NCBI GenBank assembly: GCA_012934845.2
Contig: WNNJ02001809.1
Coordinates: 1-64,000, forward strand
DNA from: Pomphorhynchus laevis
Lineage: Eukaryota; Acanthocephala; Palaeacanthocephala; Echinorhynchida; Pomphorhynchidae
DNA: 64,000 bases
Direction of reading: 5' to 3'
Each line of letters opens with the position of its first letter. Within the stretch, counting starts at the first letter, position 1. The notes under the pieces were generated by a model, which made no database searches, was not told the origin of the DNA, and was given only the letters and a program-made list of their open reading frames with translations. The translations under genes and the position numbers were made by a program. Positions 20,730 to 32,321 of the stretch are shown piece by piece.

Positions 20730-21485
20730 CACGTGTCGATAATGTACACGAGCAAGGAGGAAATGCAAGCGCCTATACTAAAGTGGCAAAACAATATAAA
20801 GCAAAATTAGAAGTCATGATTGAGGAAAACAGTTATGACGATGAACAGATATTCTATGTAGATAAAACCGTTATATATTGAAAAAACATTTCAAATAAGA
20901 CAATCATCTAAGAAAAAGTTTCAACCTCGTTTCAAAGTATCAAAGAATAGATTAGAACTTTTACAGGCTGGAAATGCTTACAACGATTTAAAACTCAAAT
21001 CATTGCTTATTTACAGTTTACGCAACACATGAACACTTTGAGGTTACAGTAAACGATCCTTACCTGCTCATTGGTGAACAAATAATATTCTTCGGCCCCA
21101 AAGCCGGTATTTGAAGACTAGTTTATAAATTGTTTCTTTCTTAAAGTGAAGGAATATTGCACTGGCAACGATTTGTCCTTCACCATTTTTTCTGTTGGAT
21201 AAGTCAACAACGCTTGATGATTTATGTGAAAATGTAAAAGAATCCTTTCTTCTTTGAATACTACGTCACTATTGATGTATATGGATTAACATTTAAAACA
21301 TTATTTGCACACGACTTAGCGTTCAACAAAGCAACAGGAGATAATGTAATTAATTTACTAAAATTCTGGAACTACGATATGAGCTCTGAGAAATATAAAA
21401 GAAACCTGGAATATGGCAACAGCAGACAATGTGCGGGGTGTTTTCTAACATCCTTCCGCAATGTTTAAATGATTTCCAATGATTT
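20730..21485 (+). pseudogene. Tigger/Jerky-type (pogo) transposase relic
   Basis: Conceptual pieces in order match a DDE transposase of the pogo group: VIEEN-like SYDDEQIFYVDKTVIYWKN (family: eqIyNaDEtgl.wk), then KVSKNRLELLQAGNAYND (family: KeRvTvl.c.Na.g), then WFH and FLPEVKEYC, then LLKFWNYDMSS and AWN-like MATADNVRGVF (family: AW..vt..t..g.W). Frames change and stops occur, so it is long dead. Terminal inverted repeats were not found. Cut-and-paste DNA transposon. Confidence 0.6.
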
Positions 21486-21884
21486 CAAACAGAAATAAAA
21501 CAAAAGTTCATGATATTGAGCATTTTTGAATGAATCTTGGTTTCACAAATCTGTATGATCTTTTGAGAATTTGCTACACTTTAATTGTAACAATACACAT
21601 TAAATTTTAGATCCTATTCATCTTAAATAAAAGAGGGTCCACGACAACGAAAAGACGGAAAACGAAATAAATGAGACAGAAACAAAATAATTCACTTTAA
21701 GAGAACTAGGGAAATTTTCTTAAATTGGTGAGATTTACAAACATTGCATTTTGCAGGGTAATTCCCATCTTAAACGATTACTGCGAGTGTACGATAGTTT
21801 AGATTACTGTACGATAGATAAAGATCATTTTTTATAAAGTTATGAAGAAAATAAGAAAAATTGTTGAACGCAATCAAGCAATTC

Positions 21885-23100
21885 CGCTGTAATCACTCCA
21901 CATAAATCGTCTGCATGAAAGTTTACAACGACTTATTCATTTCTCGAGACAAGGCTCTATACAGTGTTCTCATTTCCTTTCTCGCATTCGTTATAATTAC
22001 GGTTTATATTCCTACTCCGTAGCATGGTTTGCCACATATCTATCAACCTTTATTTTCGAGTCTGTTCAAATTCATCATCCTGTCCTCCCATCCCTATTTT
22101 ATGCGGGGCTCACAAGGTTCAGTCCTATGACCCTTGTTTTCTCTCTTCTACTCGGCGATTTCTCTACGTATATCAAACCTTACTCCTTTGACGTCATGCA
22201 ATACGCCGATGACATCCTCATATATGATCATGCCCCCGCCCATCGCATACACGATATCACAATTTCTGCATCCAACTGTCTTTCTTCCATCTACTTAGGT
22301 CTCTCCCATCTTCGTTTCGTTCTAAACGTAGACAAGCCTGAAATAATGTGGATCCTGCCCCGTTAACCTAACATATATCCTCCCTCTGTATATTTAACCT
22401 CATCAATAATCCCCATAGTCCACAATCTCACTTTCTTAGGATTCCATTTCGATTATCACCTTTCCCTTTAAACCTTCGTCCGTGACAAGGTCCTCTCGTC
22501 TAACTAAATTCTCCGTGACATCCGCCGTATCTACGCCCTTATCGACTTCCGTTCTTGTATGTATCTTCTTTCATCGTTTCTTTTCCCTGAAATCGATTAC
22601 TGCCTCAGCTTTTTTGCCACTTCTCCGAAATCCATCACCCTACCCCTACAAAGCATCATCGAATCCGCCGTTCGAGTGCTCTTTCGTCTCCGTCGCTTCG
22701 ACCACACATCCACATATCTTGCCCAACTCTCCTGGCCCACCATCCACATCCGCATCAAACTCCGCCTACTTCTCGTAACTTTTCGTCTCATCGCTGTCGG
22801 CTCCCCATCGTTCATCAACCTTCCTTTCCTAGACGACACTCGCCTTACCTCGCTATCGCCTTCTTACTCCACATACCCAATTACTCTAACAGCCATGGTC
22901 TTCGATCCTTCCTCGTCGCCGCCCCATTCGCCTGGAATCAGCTCCCAATCGACGTCCGCCGCGCTCCCTCCTTTATTACATTTGAATGCTGCCTCCGCAC
23001 CCACCTCCTCGAAACAAGATTTAGATTTTTTGTTGTGGTGGTGGTCATGTAAACATGGGCTGGCACGCATTTGCCGCTTAAAAATAAATCTTTTTTTAAG
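21885..23100 (+). mobile_element. L2-like LINE, copy B, 5' truncated
   Basis: It begins in the RT (word matching STEIACIKVYNDLLIS of copy C), lacks a short piece around motif A, then carries SLLLGDFSTYIKPYSFD and MQYADDILIYDHAPAHRIHD. It continues through the C-terminal domain (FIESAVRVLFRLRRFDHTST, INLPFLDDTR) to a 3' end with aaataaatc plus T7 at about 23,095. Frames are broken in several places. It is the same family as copies A, C and E. Confidence 0.9.
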
Positions 23101-23104
23101 CCTT

Positions 23105-23710
23105 TGAAGTATTTTAAGAAAAACAATTTTTTAACTGTATGTAAACTTTTAGTATTTCGCTTTTCATTTATAAAACTATTATATAGGTAAATAAATATAT
23201 GAAACTATAATTCAATTAATTTACTTGTCTTGAAAAACAAGTGAAATCAGCATGTCTTATGCATTCCGATTACTATGGTTTATTCGATTTCTGCGGTTGT
23301 TTAAGTATTATCATAGTTAGCATGACATAAATATAGATTATTTCAGCTATTGTGGTGTTTTTATTAAGAAGCATTTACCGCGATAAGTGAGAATCTCTGT
23401 ATTTAGTTCAAATATACGCCTTCATAAGAACGGAAATTCAAATTTTTAAAACGTTTAATTTGTCTAAATCGTTTTGATTTAAATTTTATTTCGTTTGACT
23501 ATTTATCAATTTTATTATCATTTTTCAATATACGAATATGTTGAAATACTTAAAACTAATCTCGTCCTAATTCTTTTTGATGATTTAAATAAATTAAAAT
23601 TAAAAATTTTGTAAATTATTATTTTGAATTATATTGTGTTGTGTCATATATATTCATATGTGAACTATCTTGTGTTATTATAATTAATAACAATTTCTTT
23701 TCCACATTGC
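23105..23710. other. Gene-free AT-rich stretch
   Basis: Nothing recognised between the LINE 3' end and the truncated 5' edge of the plus-strand Penelope copy. Confidence 0.5.
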
Positions 23711-23711
23711 T

Positions 23712-25822
23712 TTGTAAATAATACAAATGTCAAAAACTAGGTTTAGGCAACACATATATAATATACAGCATAATAGTCAAACTATATTTCATAAACATAT
23801 GAGATTAATAGGACATGATATTAAAAACTGTAAATTATTTATTTTAGAACACATTATCGAAGAAAACATATCAATATTAAATCAAAAACTATTAGAAAGA
23901 GAAGATTTTTGGATTAAAACGCTTAATTTCATGTACCCATTAGGATTGGATGACGTGGTACAAGGAATTGGCAGAAGTAGTATAATACATAATAAACAAC
24001 TATATTATAATAATCTGGTTAAACACAAACTACGAAGTCATAGTGATAAAAGGAATAAGAAAAATAAAGTTAAAAATATTAAAAAAGATATGTATATAAA
24101 TGAACAATTAGAAATATTAAAACAACTTTTAAGTGATAATAAGCTAAAAGATCTTTATGTAAATATAAGAAGTTTTTCTAAAGATATCATATGTTCAATA
24201 AATCAAAAATAAATTAACGACTATGATAGGCTAAGTTGTATAATAGACAGTTATTGTAATACAAAATACTATAATCGTACAATAAATGCTAATAATAACA
24301 ATAGAAAATATACACTGACCATAAACTTCATTAATAAATGTATAGATAACATAAATATAGACGGACTTTTAAATAATTCTAAAAGTAAAGAAATAATAGG
24401 GTCAGATTTAAGTAAATATATTCCTAAAATAAGGTATACTCCTACCACCATTAGGACGAAAAATTTGTAATTATAATAAAGAATTAAAATCAATAAATAA
24501 CGATAATATTAAAAACATAATGGAAATAGCATGCAACTGTAAAAGTCTTAGTTTTGATAAAATAAATGAACATATATGTACCCATAATCTAGAATTAATT
24601 AAAAATTGTGAATTAAGAAAGCTGCTATCGAAAGGGTATAAATATAGTTTAAATAATAACAACGACAAAAATAAAATTTAGAATTCGTTATATACTTATA
24701 AAATTTACAATTCGTTATAACTTAAATGATTACTTTAGTAAGCTGATTAATAGTGAAAGCTCGAATATATCTAAGATAAAAATTTGGAAAGATTATATAT
24801 TTGATAAAATTAAAAATAAAATGAAAATAACAAACAATTATAAAAGGAAAGATAAAATTAATAAAGATATGTATAAAGAACTTACTAAATTAAAGGATAA
24901 CTATATAATAACAACTATTGATAAAGCTAGTAATAACTTTGTCTTCATATGCAAAAAGCTTTATTATGATATACTTATGAAAGAGGTTAATTTGAATGAT
25001 TTAAATGTAAATCCAGCATATGAACGTAGTGAGTTAAGTTTGGAAACAATTATTACAAGTCACTGTTCTATAATCGATAAAAAGGGTATGAAGGTTGAAT
25101 CAATAAAACTATACCTATATTATATTGGAATCCAAAATTACATAAAAATCCAATAAAACCTAGGTTCATATGTAGTGCGTTTAAATGTACATTAAAACCA
25201 CTTTATGTCTTTATGAATAAAATACTTAAAGGAATAAGAGCACACTTTGAAAATATTGCAAGGTAACGAAATTAATACTGGTATAAAACACTATTTCAGT
25301 ATTAATTCTACAAAAGAATTTTTAGAACAGACAAAAGGAATAAATTTTCAAAATATAAATACGTACGATTTTAGTACGCTTTATACAAATCTAGATTTAG
25401 TAGATATTAAAAAAGCGTTAGTAAAATTAATTAACCTTATATTCGGAAAAAGATATACATATATATGTTATAATAACTATAACGCCTATCTAACAAAAAT
25501 TAAACACTCAAACAAATAAATTAATAATTATTAATAATTATAATATAACAAATAATTATAAATATATAGATAAAATTAAATTGATTGACGCCTTAAATAT
25601 TTGATAAATCAAAATTATTTAAAAGTAGGGACATGTAATTGAATTATTATATAAAATATTATTATTTATTTAATTTAATATTTATTAATATTATTATTAT
25701 TTATAAAATATTAATTATTTTTAAATAATTATTTAAAAATAATAATTATTATTTATTTTTTGTAAATTAATAAATTATTTTTATTTTTTATAAAATACGC
25801 AAGCTCAGTTAGCTGATCTGAC
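23712..25822 (+). mobile_element. Penelope-like (Naiad-type) element, 5'-truncated plus copy
   Basis: It starts inside the GIY-YIG domain (KTRFRQHIYNIQHNSQ), runs through the linker (MYINEQLEILKQLLSDNKLK), the cysteine-containing segment, the fingers region (NYIITTIDKASNNFVFICKK) and motif A (NTYDFSTLYTNLDLVDIK), and stops before the catalytic YIDD box. A 3' tail motif (gctcagttagctgat) is present at about 25,812. The copy is broken several times and lacks the 3' UTR module. Confidence 0.8.
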
Positions 25823-25829
25823 CAATTAG

Positions 25830-26840
25830 GATTCCTGGTATGGTTTGTTAAAGGTTTTTATATCTTTATATATTTTCTTTCTCTATACCTTTTCCCTTTC
25901 ACAGATAAACTTTTCTAAAGTTATCTAACTTTTCAATGATATCTTGTCTTTTGGCACTCAAAAGTCAATAAAAATTCGAGAGAATCCGATCATTTTTAAA
26001 AATAAAACCTTATTAAGACAGATAATAAATAAAACTTTAATTATATATTGTGAGCCATCTACTAATTCATCTACGCCCGGTTTCAGTCCACTGCACGCCG
26101 GTTGAGGATCACTGGTTTAAACTAGTTTATACTTTGACTGATATAATATCGCTGATGATGTATATTTGATTCTAATGAATGATAAATGTCATTCTTTCAC
26201 AGATAAAACAAAAATTTATAACTTGGAATTTACAATATATTCCATCATAAGCGCTTTTAAGTCTGGTTTTATCGTTCCGATTTTAAACATTTATTTTTTT
26301 ATTGAATTTTGGGAGTAAAATCAAAAAAGAAACTTTTAATTTTAATATTTCGCTAACTTCCGTTAGCATCATCAGAAAATACGTTTAAAAATACAATTTA
26401 ATTTTTATATCGTTCAATGTTTCTCAAAACTTTCAAATTTCAATATTTTATTTTGTTGTTTTATATTTATCCATACAATTATTTGTGATCTAATAAGAGT
26501 GAACAGTAACAACGTTACGCCTTTCAATGCAATAACGTTAAAATCTATCCATTCGTTTTGCGATATTTTCAGATTATAGACCGGTAGCTGTAGGGACAAA
26601 TCTGAATATTTGCATCATCCATATCTTTATTTGGTCGGTTTCGTATATTACCATTGCGTGATAATTACTTGAGCTGTAACTAAAGTACTTCGTCCAATGT
26701 TTGGAATAAATAAAACGGATTATTGTAGTTCCGTCCAATGCATAACAATTTTATAGCAAATATAATTTTCCGGATCAACAAATTACGAAAAATAACCCAA
26801 AAATCAACGAAAACATTTCTTTGGAAATAAATGTTTTTAT
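25830..26840. other. Gene-free stretch
   Basis: No gene seen. A small hairpin with a tttcgctaac stem (gctaac, ttcc, gttagc) lies at about 26,346-26,367, one of four similar words in the window. A T-rich 3' flank of the RpS24 ORF holds AATAAA-like signals on the minus strand at about 26,825-26,860. Confidence 0.5.
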
Positions 26841-26878
26841 TTGAAAATATTTATTTTAAAATTAGCAGTTAACAGCTT

Positions 26879-27286
26879 TTACTTCTTCTTGCCCTTGTCG
26901 GCTGTTGCCAAGCGTTTCTTGGTACCGCGAACCTTTTTCATGTTGTTCTTCTTTCGTCGTCTAAGCAGTCTAGGTGCTTTGCTAACCGTGTACAGACCTT
27001 GTCGAGACAGCCGATACTTTGGTTCATACAATTTGGCATCTTCCAATGTTTTATAGATTAGCGCGAATCCAGTAGATTTTCCACCACCGAAACAAGTTCG
27101 GAATCCAAAGCAAAATATCGTATCCGCGGGAGATTTATACATTTGACCGAGACGCTCACGGATTTCCTTTTTCGATATACATGCACGTCTAGGGTGTAGA
27201 ACATCTACGACCATCTGCTTTCGAGAGAGCAACGGATTTTTCATGAACTTTCTCGTTCGTATAGTAACCGCCTTATCTGTGGACAT
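26879..27286 (-). CDS. RpS24: Ribosomal protein S24 (eS24), single-exon
   Basis: It is a component of the cytosolic 40S subunit. The 135-residue ORF is complete, from ATG at 27,286 to the stop, with no intron. Family landmarks in order: [69 protein letters not shown] and a lysine-rich tail. Length fits the family (about 130). Several usually conserved positions differ (the segment after VLHP, and the basic stretch before MKKVRGT), so it looks like a fast-evolving copy. Intronless structure suggests a retrocopy, although no A-tail or target duplication is evident and the frame is intact. Two or more AATAAA signals follow within 60 bp. No linked gene. Confidence 0.93.
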   Translation of the reverse strand: MSTDKAVTIRTRKFMKNPLLSRKQMVVDVLHPRRACISKKEIRERLGQMYKSPADTIFCFGFRTCFGGGKSTGFALIYKTLEDAKLYEPKYRLSRQGLYTVSKAPRLLRRRKKNNMKKVRGTKKRLATADKGKKK

Positions 27287-27289
27287 TGA

Positions 27290-28630
27290 TAAACGGGTTT
27301 GAATTTTATCTATAAGATAATATTATTTAACTATTTAATGAAAACATAAATTAAATATTATGTTAAAATCATGAATAAAGCCAAATGAGAATATTGATAA
27401 GCTATATTTGAAACTAGAAAATTGTCCGATTTCGACTATTACGAGATTACACTTGGAATGATAAAATTAGAGTATAAACCAAAAACAAATAAACAAACAA
27501 TAAAGATCTTAACAAAATCTTAAATTAATTTTCCGGATCGAGCTTCCCACAAATATGCGATTTTAATCAATATTAAAAAAAATAAAATCGACAACATTTA
27601 TTAATTTATTTTTAATTTAAAAATATATCTTCATGTATACGGTGTACCTAAGCAAATAGAAATACTGTATACTAAAACTAATATATTCAATTTCATTAAA
27701 TTAATATATTAATTTTATTAATTTATATTATTATTTTAAAAATATATCTAACTGTAAATGGTGTATTGGGTCAAATATTTCATATATTCAAACTATAAAA
27801 AAAAGCTAACGATTTTTATCTATGCGTTTTTGAAAAATCCAAAACAATTATTTTATTGTTTGAACGATTTACATATCAGAAACAAGTTTTTCTACCTTAT
27901 ATTCACTATCACTTTTGAATTGAATACAATTGAATATTTATTTTTTAAAACGCACTACTTGTGTCGGGATTTTATTATATTTCTAAAAAGCTTATTCAAC
28001 ACTACGAAAACTTTGTTACAGTGTATTTATGAGCTTTCCAATATCTTCTAAGGCTCTTAGAAGTTTTAATTCTGATATATTTAATTAAATAAAAATTTCT
28101 TTCTTCATTTTAACCGTTTTTTAAAACTTGGTTGATATTTAGTTTTGAATTTAAATTTAAAAATTAAAAGTAATAGATGATTTCACATGATGGCGAATAT
28201 CGTGGATATTTTATAATTAGACTGTTTTTATTTCGTTTTTTAGAATATTGAAAAACCAGGTAAGGGGAAAATACACAGAAATTTTAGTGTAGAGTTAATA
28301 TATTATGCCAATTAACATAAAATAAATAAAAAAGTTCTAAACATATTATTGCAATTTATCTTAATTACATTAATGATTTAGGATATGAAAGATTAAAATT
28401 TAGAAATATTAATTAAAAAATATATCTCCTTTGTTGTTCGTCGTATATACATCCAAACTTCTAAGTGTATTTCGGTTTATGTTTCTACGTGGGTAATTAA
28501 ATTAGCGTTGGTAGAGAAAAGTCCTACTGTGATGATTAAACTATTATATTTTATTGACTAACTCTATTTGTAGGTTGTTGAATAAAGCCTGTAGCGGTTT
28601 CTGTTTATAACAATTTATTCAACAATTACT
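27290..28630. other. Gene-free AT-rich stretch
   Basis: A weak internal duplication is visible: aaatatatct followed by gta-ac/nggtgta at about 27,622 and again at about 27,740. An open frame at 27,758-28,051 is just AT-rich sequence of low complexity and is not called. No motif recognised. Confidence 0.45.
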
Positions 28631-28636
28631 ATCTTC

Positions 28637-28925
28637 ATGAATACGATGCTAAACCAATCGAGATTTGAAGATAAGTCCGAAATTTCAACGGCAGAGTGGA
28701 AACAATGGATACGTACCTTCGAAAATTGCCTGGATGAGCTTACAGTAACGAGCGCCGCAAGACCCCCGAACAAGTTACATCTGCTAATCATCTATGTTTC
28801 AACGGCGGTGTACGACCTTATATCGGAGTGTACTACTTACGAGGAAGCTACACACATTTTGGACTGAACGGTCCTAAAGCATCCGAATACAGTCTTTACA
28901 GGCAATTTACCTACCTTTAATTTGA
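28637..28925 (+). pseudogene. LTR-retrotransposon gag fossil (Ty3/gypsy-like)
   Basis: The predicted peptide has the look of a gag N-terminal region of gypsy-type elements (EWKQWIRTFENCLDEL, then ISECTTYEEATHILD). Only this short part is present. No LTRs, protease, RT or integrase are seen nearby. The fossil is broken and old. Confidence 0.5.
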
Positions 28926-28929
28926 AAAC

Positions 28930-29335
28930 TAATAATTGGAATTAATTTATTAATTCCAATAAATTAATATAAGTTCGTATACATATTAGTATATAAGTCA
29001 TATATAAGTCTTATATTAGTCATATAAGTTCGTATATATACTAGTCATATATATTCCAATTAACTAGTCATATAAGTTCGTTTTCTAATATAAGTTTTAT
29101 ACGCTTAACTAATATTAATTGCAATCTTAAAAATTGTCATATACAGTTTGTTTCCTAATTATAAGTTAGGAAATAAGTTCATTTAATAATTAAATCACGT
29201 TATTTCTCTTATAGTGTTATTATTAATACACAAGACAAAGCCCGTAGGCTGTTTAGTCTGCTCACATAGAAAGATAGGCAACAAAAAAACAAAGAGAGAA
29301 AAAAACGAGGTTAAATTGTTGAAATTATTGTTGAT
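28930..29335. other. Gene-free stretch with TATAAGTTCG-type repeats
   Basis: A short region (about 28,970-29,100) repeats tatataagtc/ttcgtatata words imperfectly. Nothing coding. Confidence 0.4.
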
Positions 29336-29339
29336 CTGA

Positions 29340-29600
29340 CGGGTATGCAATTCGGATAGTTTGCTGATCAGGATGTCGTATCCATTCTAATAATTTTCGT
29401 TTGAATATATCAATGTCATGGATAGATATTAAAAAATCCAGTAACATGTTTCACACGCTAACAGCTCGATATAAAAGACGATATATTCGAGGGCACCTTC
29501 AATGATACTGAGTTTTAAGATGCAAAATATGTCCTCGAGGACAGGCACGATGATTCAAACTTACACAATTTATTGGGTATCCGTCATATCCTTCAAAGAT
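29340..29600 (-). pseudogene. Possible LINE C-terminal relic
   Basis: The minus strand reads FYRAVSV then MLLDFLISIHDIDIFKRKLLEWI, resembling the closing segment of many LINE ORF2 proteins (a phe/arg-val stretch, then a helix with FK+L). It is short and degenerate. It is not joined to the LINE starting at 30,065. Confidence 0.3.
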
Positions 29601-30064
29601 CTTATACAACGAGTGTACTTATTTAATAATTAATATTCAAAACTATTATATCAAAAGCCAAAAAATTTTAAAGAATTTCTTTATAAATGGTTTTCAATAA
29701 ATGATTTGAAAATATAGGAGCAGGATATTGAATTTTTATTAAACAAAATTACCTTTATAAAAATATCATAAATCCCATGGGATGAAGTCCTACATAAATA
29801 GGTGGTACAGAACTATGTGCTCTGTACGACGTATAGGAACGACTGTTGATATTATCATGCTGAACTTTTGACCATAATTTTTTTTATTAAAATATATTTC
29901 AAAAATCCTTTTAAATGTGAATTCCCAAATATGATAGATACAAGCGGTGATATTGGTGATAGATATCAATTGTGTGAAACATTTGAAATGTTTTGGTTGT
30001 AAATAAATATAGTATTGACAATTTATATTTTAATAGAAAAAATAATAAATAATAATTATTTAAA

Positions 30065-31989
30065 GTGGCAAACGCGTGCCAACTGCGCGTATACAAGTCC
30101 ACTAACTAAAAAGACAGCAAAAGTCAAATAGATAAATTTCTTAAATTGTTTAAATGAGATCGGATTTGGCGTTTAAAACACGGCAGGGAAGTTAATTGGC
30201 GTATATGAATGGGCAGATGATTGCAGAAAGCAGCCACGAGTAAGGAGCGAAAGCCAAAAAGAGATAGAGTATTTTGGGACATGTAATAGAAGGGAATTAC
30301 GGCAATGCAAATGTGCTCCAACTTCTCAATAAGACGCGTGGGATTAACTGAGTCCAACGCTTTTGAGAAATCAAAAAAATGACATCAACTGGTATACCTT
30401 AATCATAATAGTGATACCAATTTTCACGTGCATGTACAAGATTAATAGTCGTGGAATAACCTTTTCGGAAGCCATGGGTTCAAAATTTGAAATCAATCTA
30501 GAAATTATATTATTAGTCGCTTAATCAATCTCTCTAGCACACGACAACACACGCAAGTGAGACTAATAGGCCTATAATTGTCAATGGACGAACTATCCCC
30601 TTTCTTATAAATAGGACAGATGATGGAATTCTGCCAATCAGAAGGAACAACGCCAAAAGCAACAGACGCAGAGAAAATATTGTAAAGCGGATGACATATC
30701 ATGTCAGCGATGTTGCGCAGATATACTGGCGGTAAGCCATCTGGACCCGCACCTGCTTTGCATTTAAGTTTCCGAAGCTCTTGGAGAACATCATCACATC
30801 GGAAGAGGTCGCTGGTGTCATCTCCGGGCGATTCAAATGTACACGGATCACCCATTGTCACATCCTTATGGTCAAGATTCAAAGAATGGAAATGATTTCT
30901 AAACATATTTGATATCTGCAAAGAATCAGTTATGAATTTTCCATCGTCACGCTGTATGCAATTTATAGGTTTACAGCGCGTATGCTTAGCGGTCACATAC
31001 CTAAAGAAAGAGCGGGGATCACGGTGACAGTTTATACTTAGCTGTTTTTCGAAAGATCGCCTACCAGTTCGCTTCATGGACGTAACGAGGTTTCACCTTT
31101 TCTTATAAGTGCTGAAATTAGCTCTGTCTTTACGATAGTCATTAAAAGCCTGACGTCTCATCTTTAAAGCATGTTTTATGTCGCTATTAAACTAAGGCGG
31201 TGAGATCGATGTCAAACAGTGTTTACTCTGAAGAGGTGAGAAACGATTAAGGAGGTGGTACAGAGTATCCCTGAAAAACTGCCATGAATATTCGACGCCA
31301 ACATCAAAAGCATCCAACCATTTTACCCCAACGAGATATTTATTTACTAGACCAAAGTCACTTATGAATGGGTTTACAGAGACGTAGGATTTACGCCATG
31401 TGAGTAGACATCACTCAGACAAATCGAAATGACCACATGATCTGAATGACCTATTGGGTCCAGATAGCTTAATCTATCGAGTATGTCATATGGTACAGTA
31501 AGGCATAAATCCAAAAGTGAATGTAAATCCAGTGAAACTCTTGTACTCCGACTGACATGTTGCTTAATAGCCAAGCTGTTTATTAAGTCAAGTAGATTCA
31601 AGCTCTCGACATCCGAATCATTGGAAGTGCAATTAACCCAATTGACAGATGGCATGTTGAAATCACCGAGTACAACAAATCTATCACAATAACTACTTCT
31701 CTCCATTAAAGCAGCTATGCTATCTGTGTTTGATCTTGGAGAACGATACACAGTCAATACCGTTATTGGGTGTTGACAATATGGCTTAATACACAATGCT
31801 TCATCATGGTTAATAGCATCACTAAGAGTTTCAATTACTCGGAATTGAAGTCTATTAGAGATATACGCGATAACACCTCCTCCAATCTTGCATGTTATAT
31901 CACTTCTACTTATGCTGTATCCCTCAATGAAAATATCTACGTCTGCTATTGACGAGCTAAGCCAAGATTCTGTGAAAATACCTACGTCT
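30065..31989 (-). mobile_element. CR1-like LINE F, 3' part (split by LINE C)
   Basis: Minus strand: second half of the endonuclease (VLTVYRSPRSNTDS, VVLGDFNMPSVNW, GHSDHVVISICL), linker, RT (CKAGAGPDGLPPVYLRN, VCPIYKKGD-like, NYRPISLTCVCCRVLERLI, GFRKGYSTTINLVHAR, DVIFFDFSKALDSVNP). An internal deletion then jumps from motif A straight to the C-terminal tail (LFGFRSLLVAAFCNHLPIHIRQ). The 3' end holds tggcacgcgtttgcca, shared with other LINEs here. Its 5' part resumes at 36,283. Several frameshifts. Confidence 0.85.
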
Positions 31990-32082
31990 ATAAACGTAGG
32001 TATTACTAAAAAGGTATTACAAAATACCTAAAAAAATTTTGGTTTCTTTTAAACATACAGCACAAGGACAACCATCGACGCA

Positions 32083-32316
32083 CTACGACAACCATCTACG
32101 ACAACCATCGACGACAACCATCGACGACAACCATCGACGACAACCATCTACGACAACCATCGACGACAACCATCTACGACAACCATCGACGACAACCATC
32201 GACGACAACCATCGACGACAACCATCGACGACAACAATCGACGACAACAATCGACAACAACCATCGACGACAACAATCGACAACAACCATCGACGACAAC
32301 AATCGACGGCAACCAT
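32083..32316. repeat. 13-bp minisatellite at the 5' end of LINE C
   Basis: The unit is cgacgacaaccat, about 18 copies with a few tac/aac variants. Because 13 is not a multiple of three, every frame on both strands stays open, giving spurious ORFs with a 13-residue period. It ends just before the ORF1 ATG at 32,322. Confidence 0.95.
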
Positions 32317-32321
32317 CGTTT

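Noticed and set aside
22597-23126. Minus-strand arginine-rich frames within LINE B, and similar frames in LINE C and E
   Set aside because: They are antisense shadows of the LINE C-terminal domain, recurring wherever the LINE occurs.
27758-28051. 97-codon open frame on the plus strand
   Set aside because: AT-rich, low-complexity composition (mostly F, I, L, K, N, Y), no motif, in a gene-free AT stretch.
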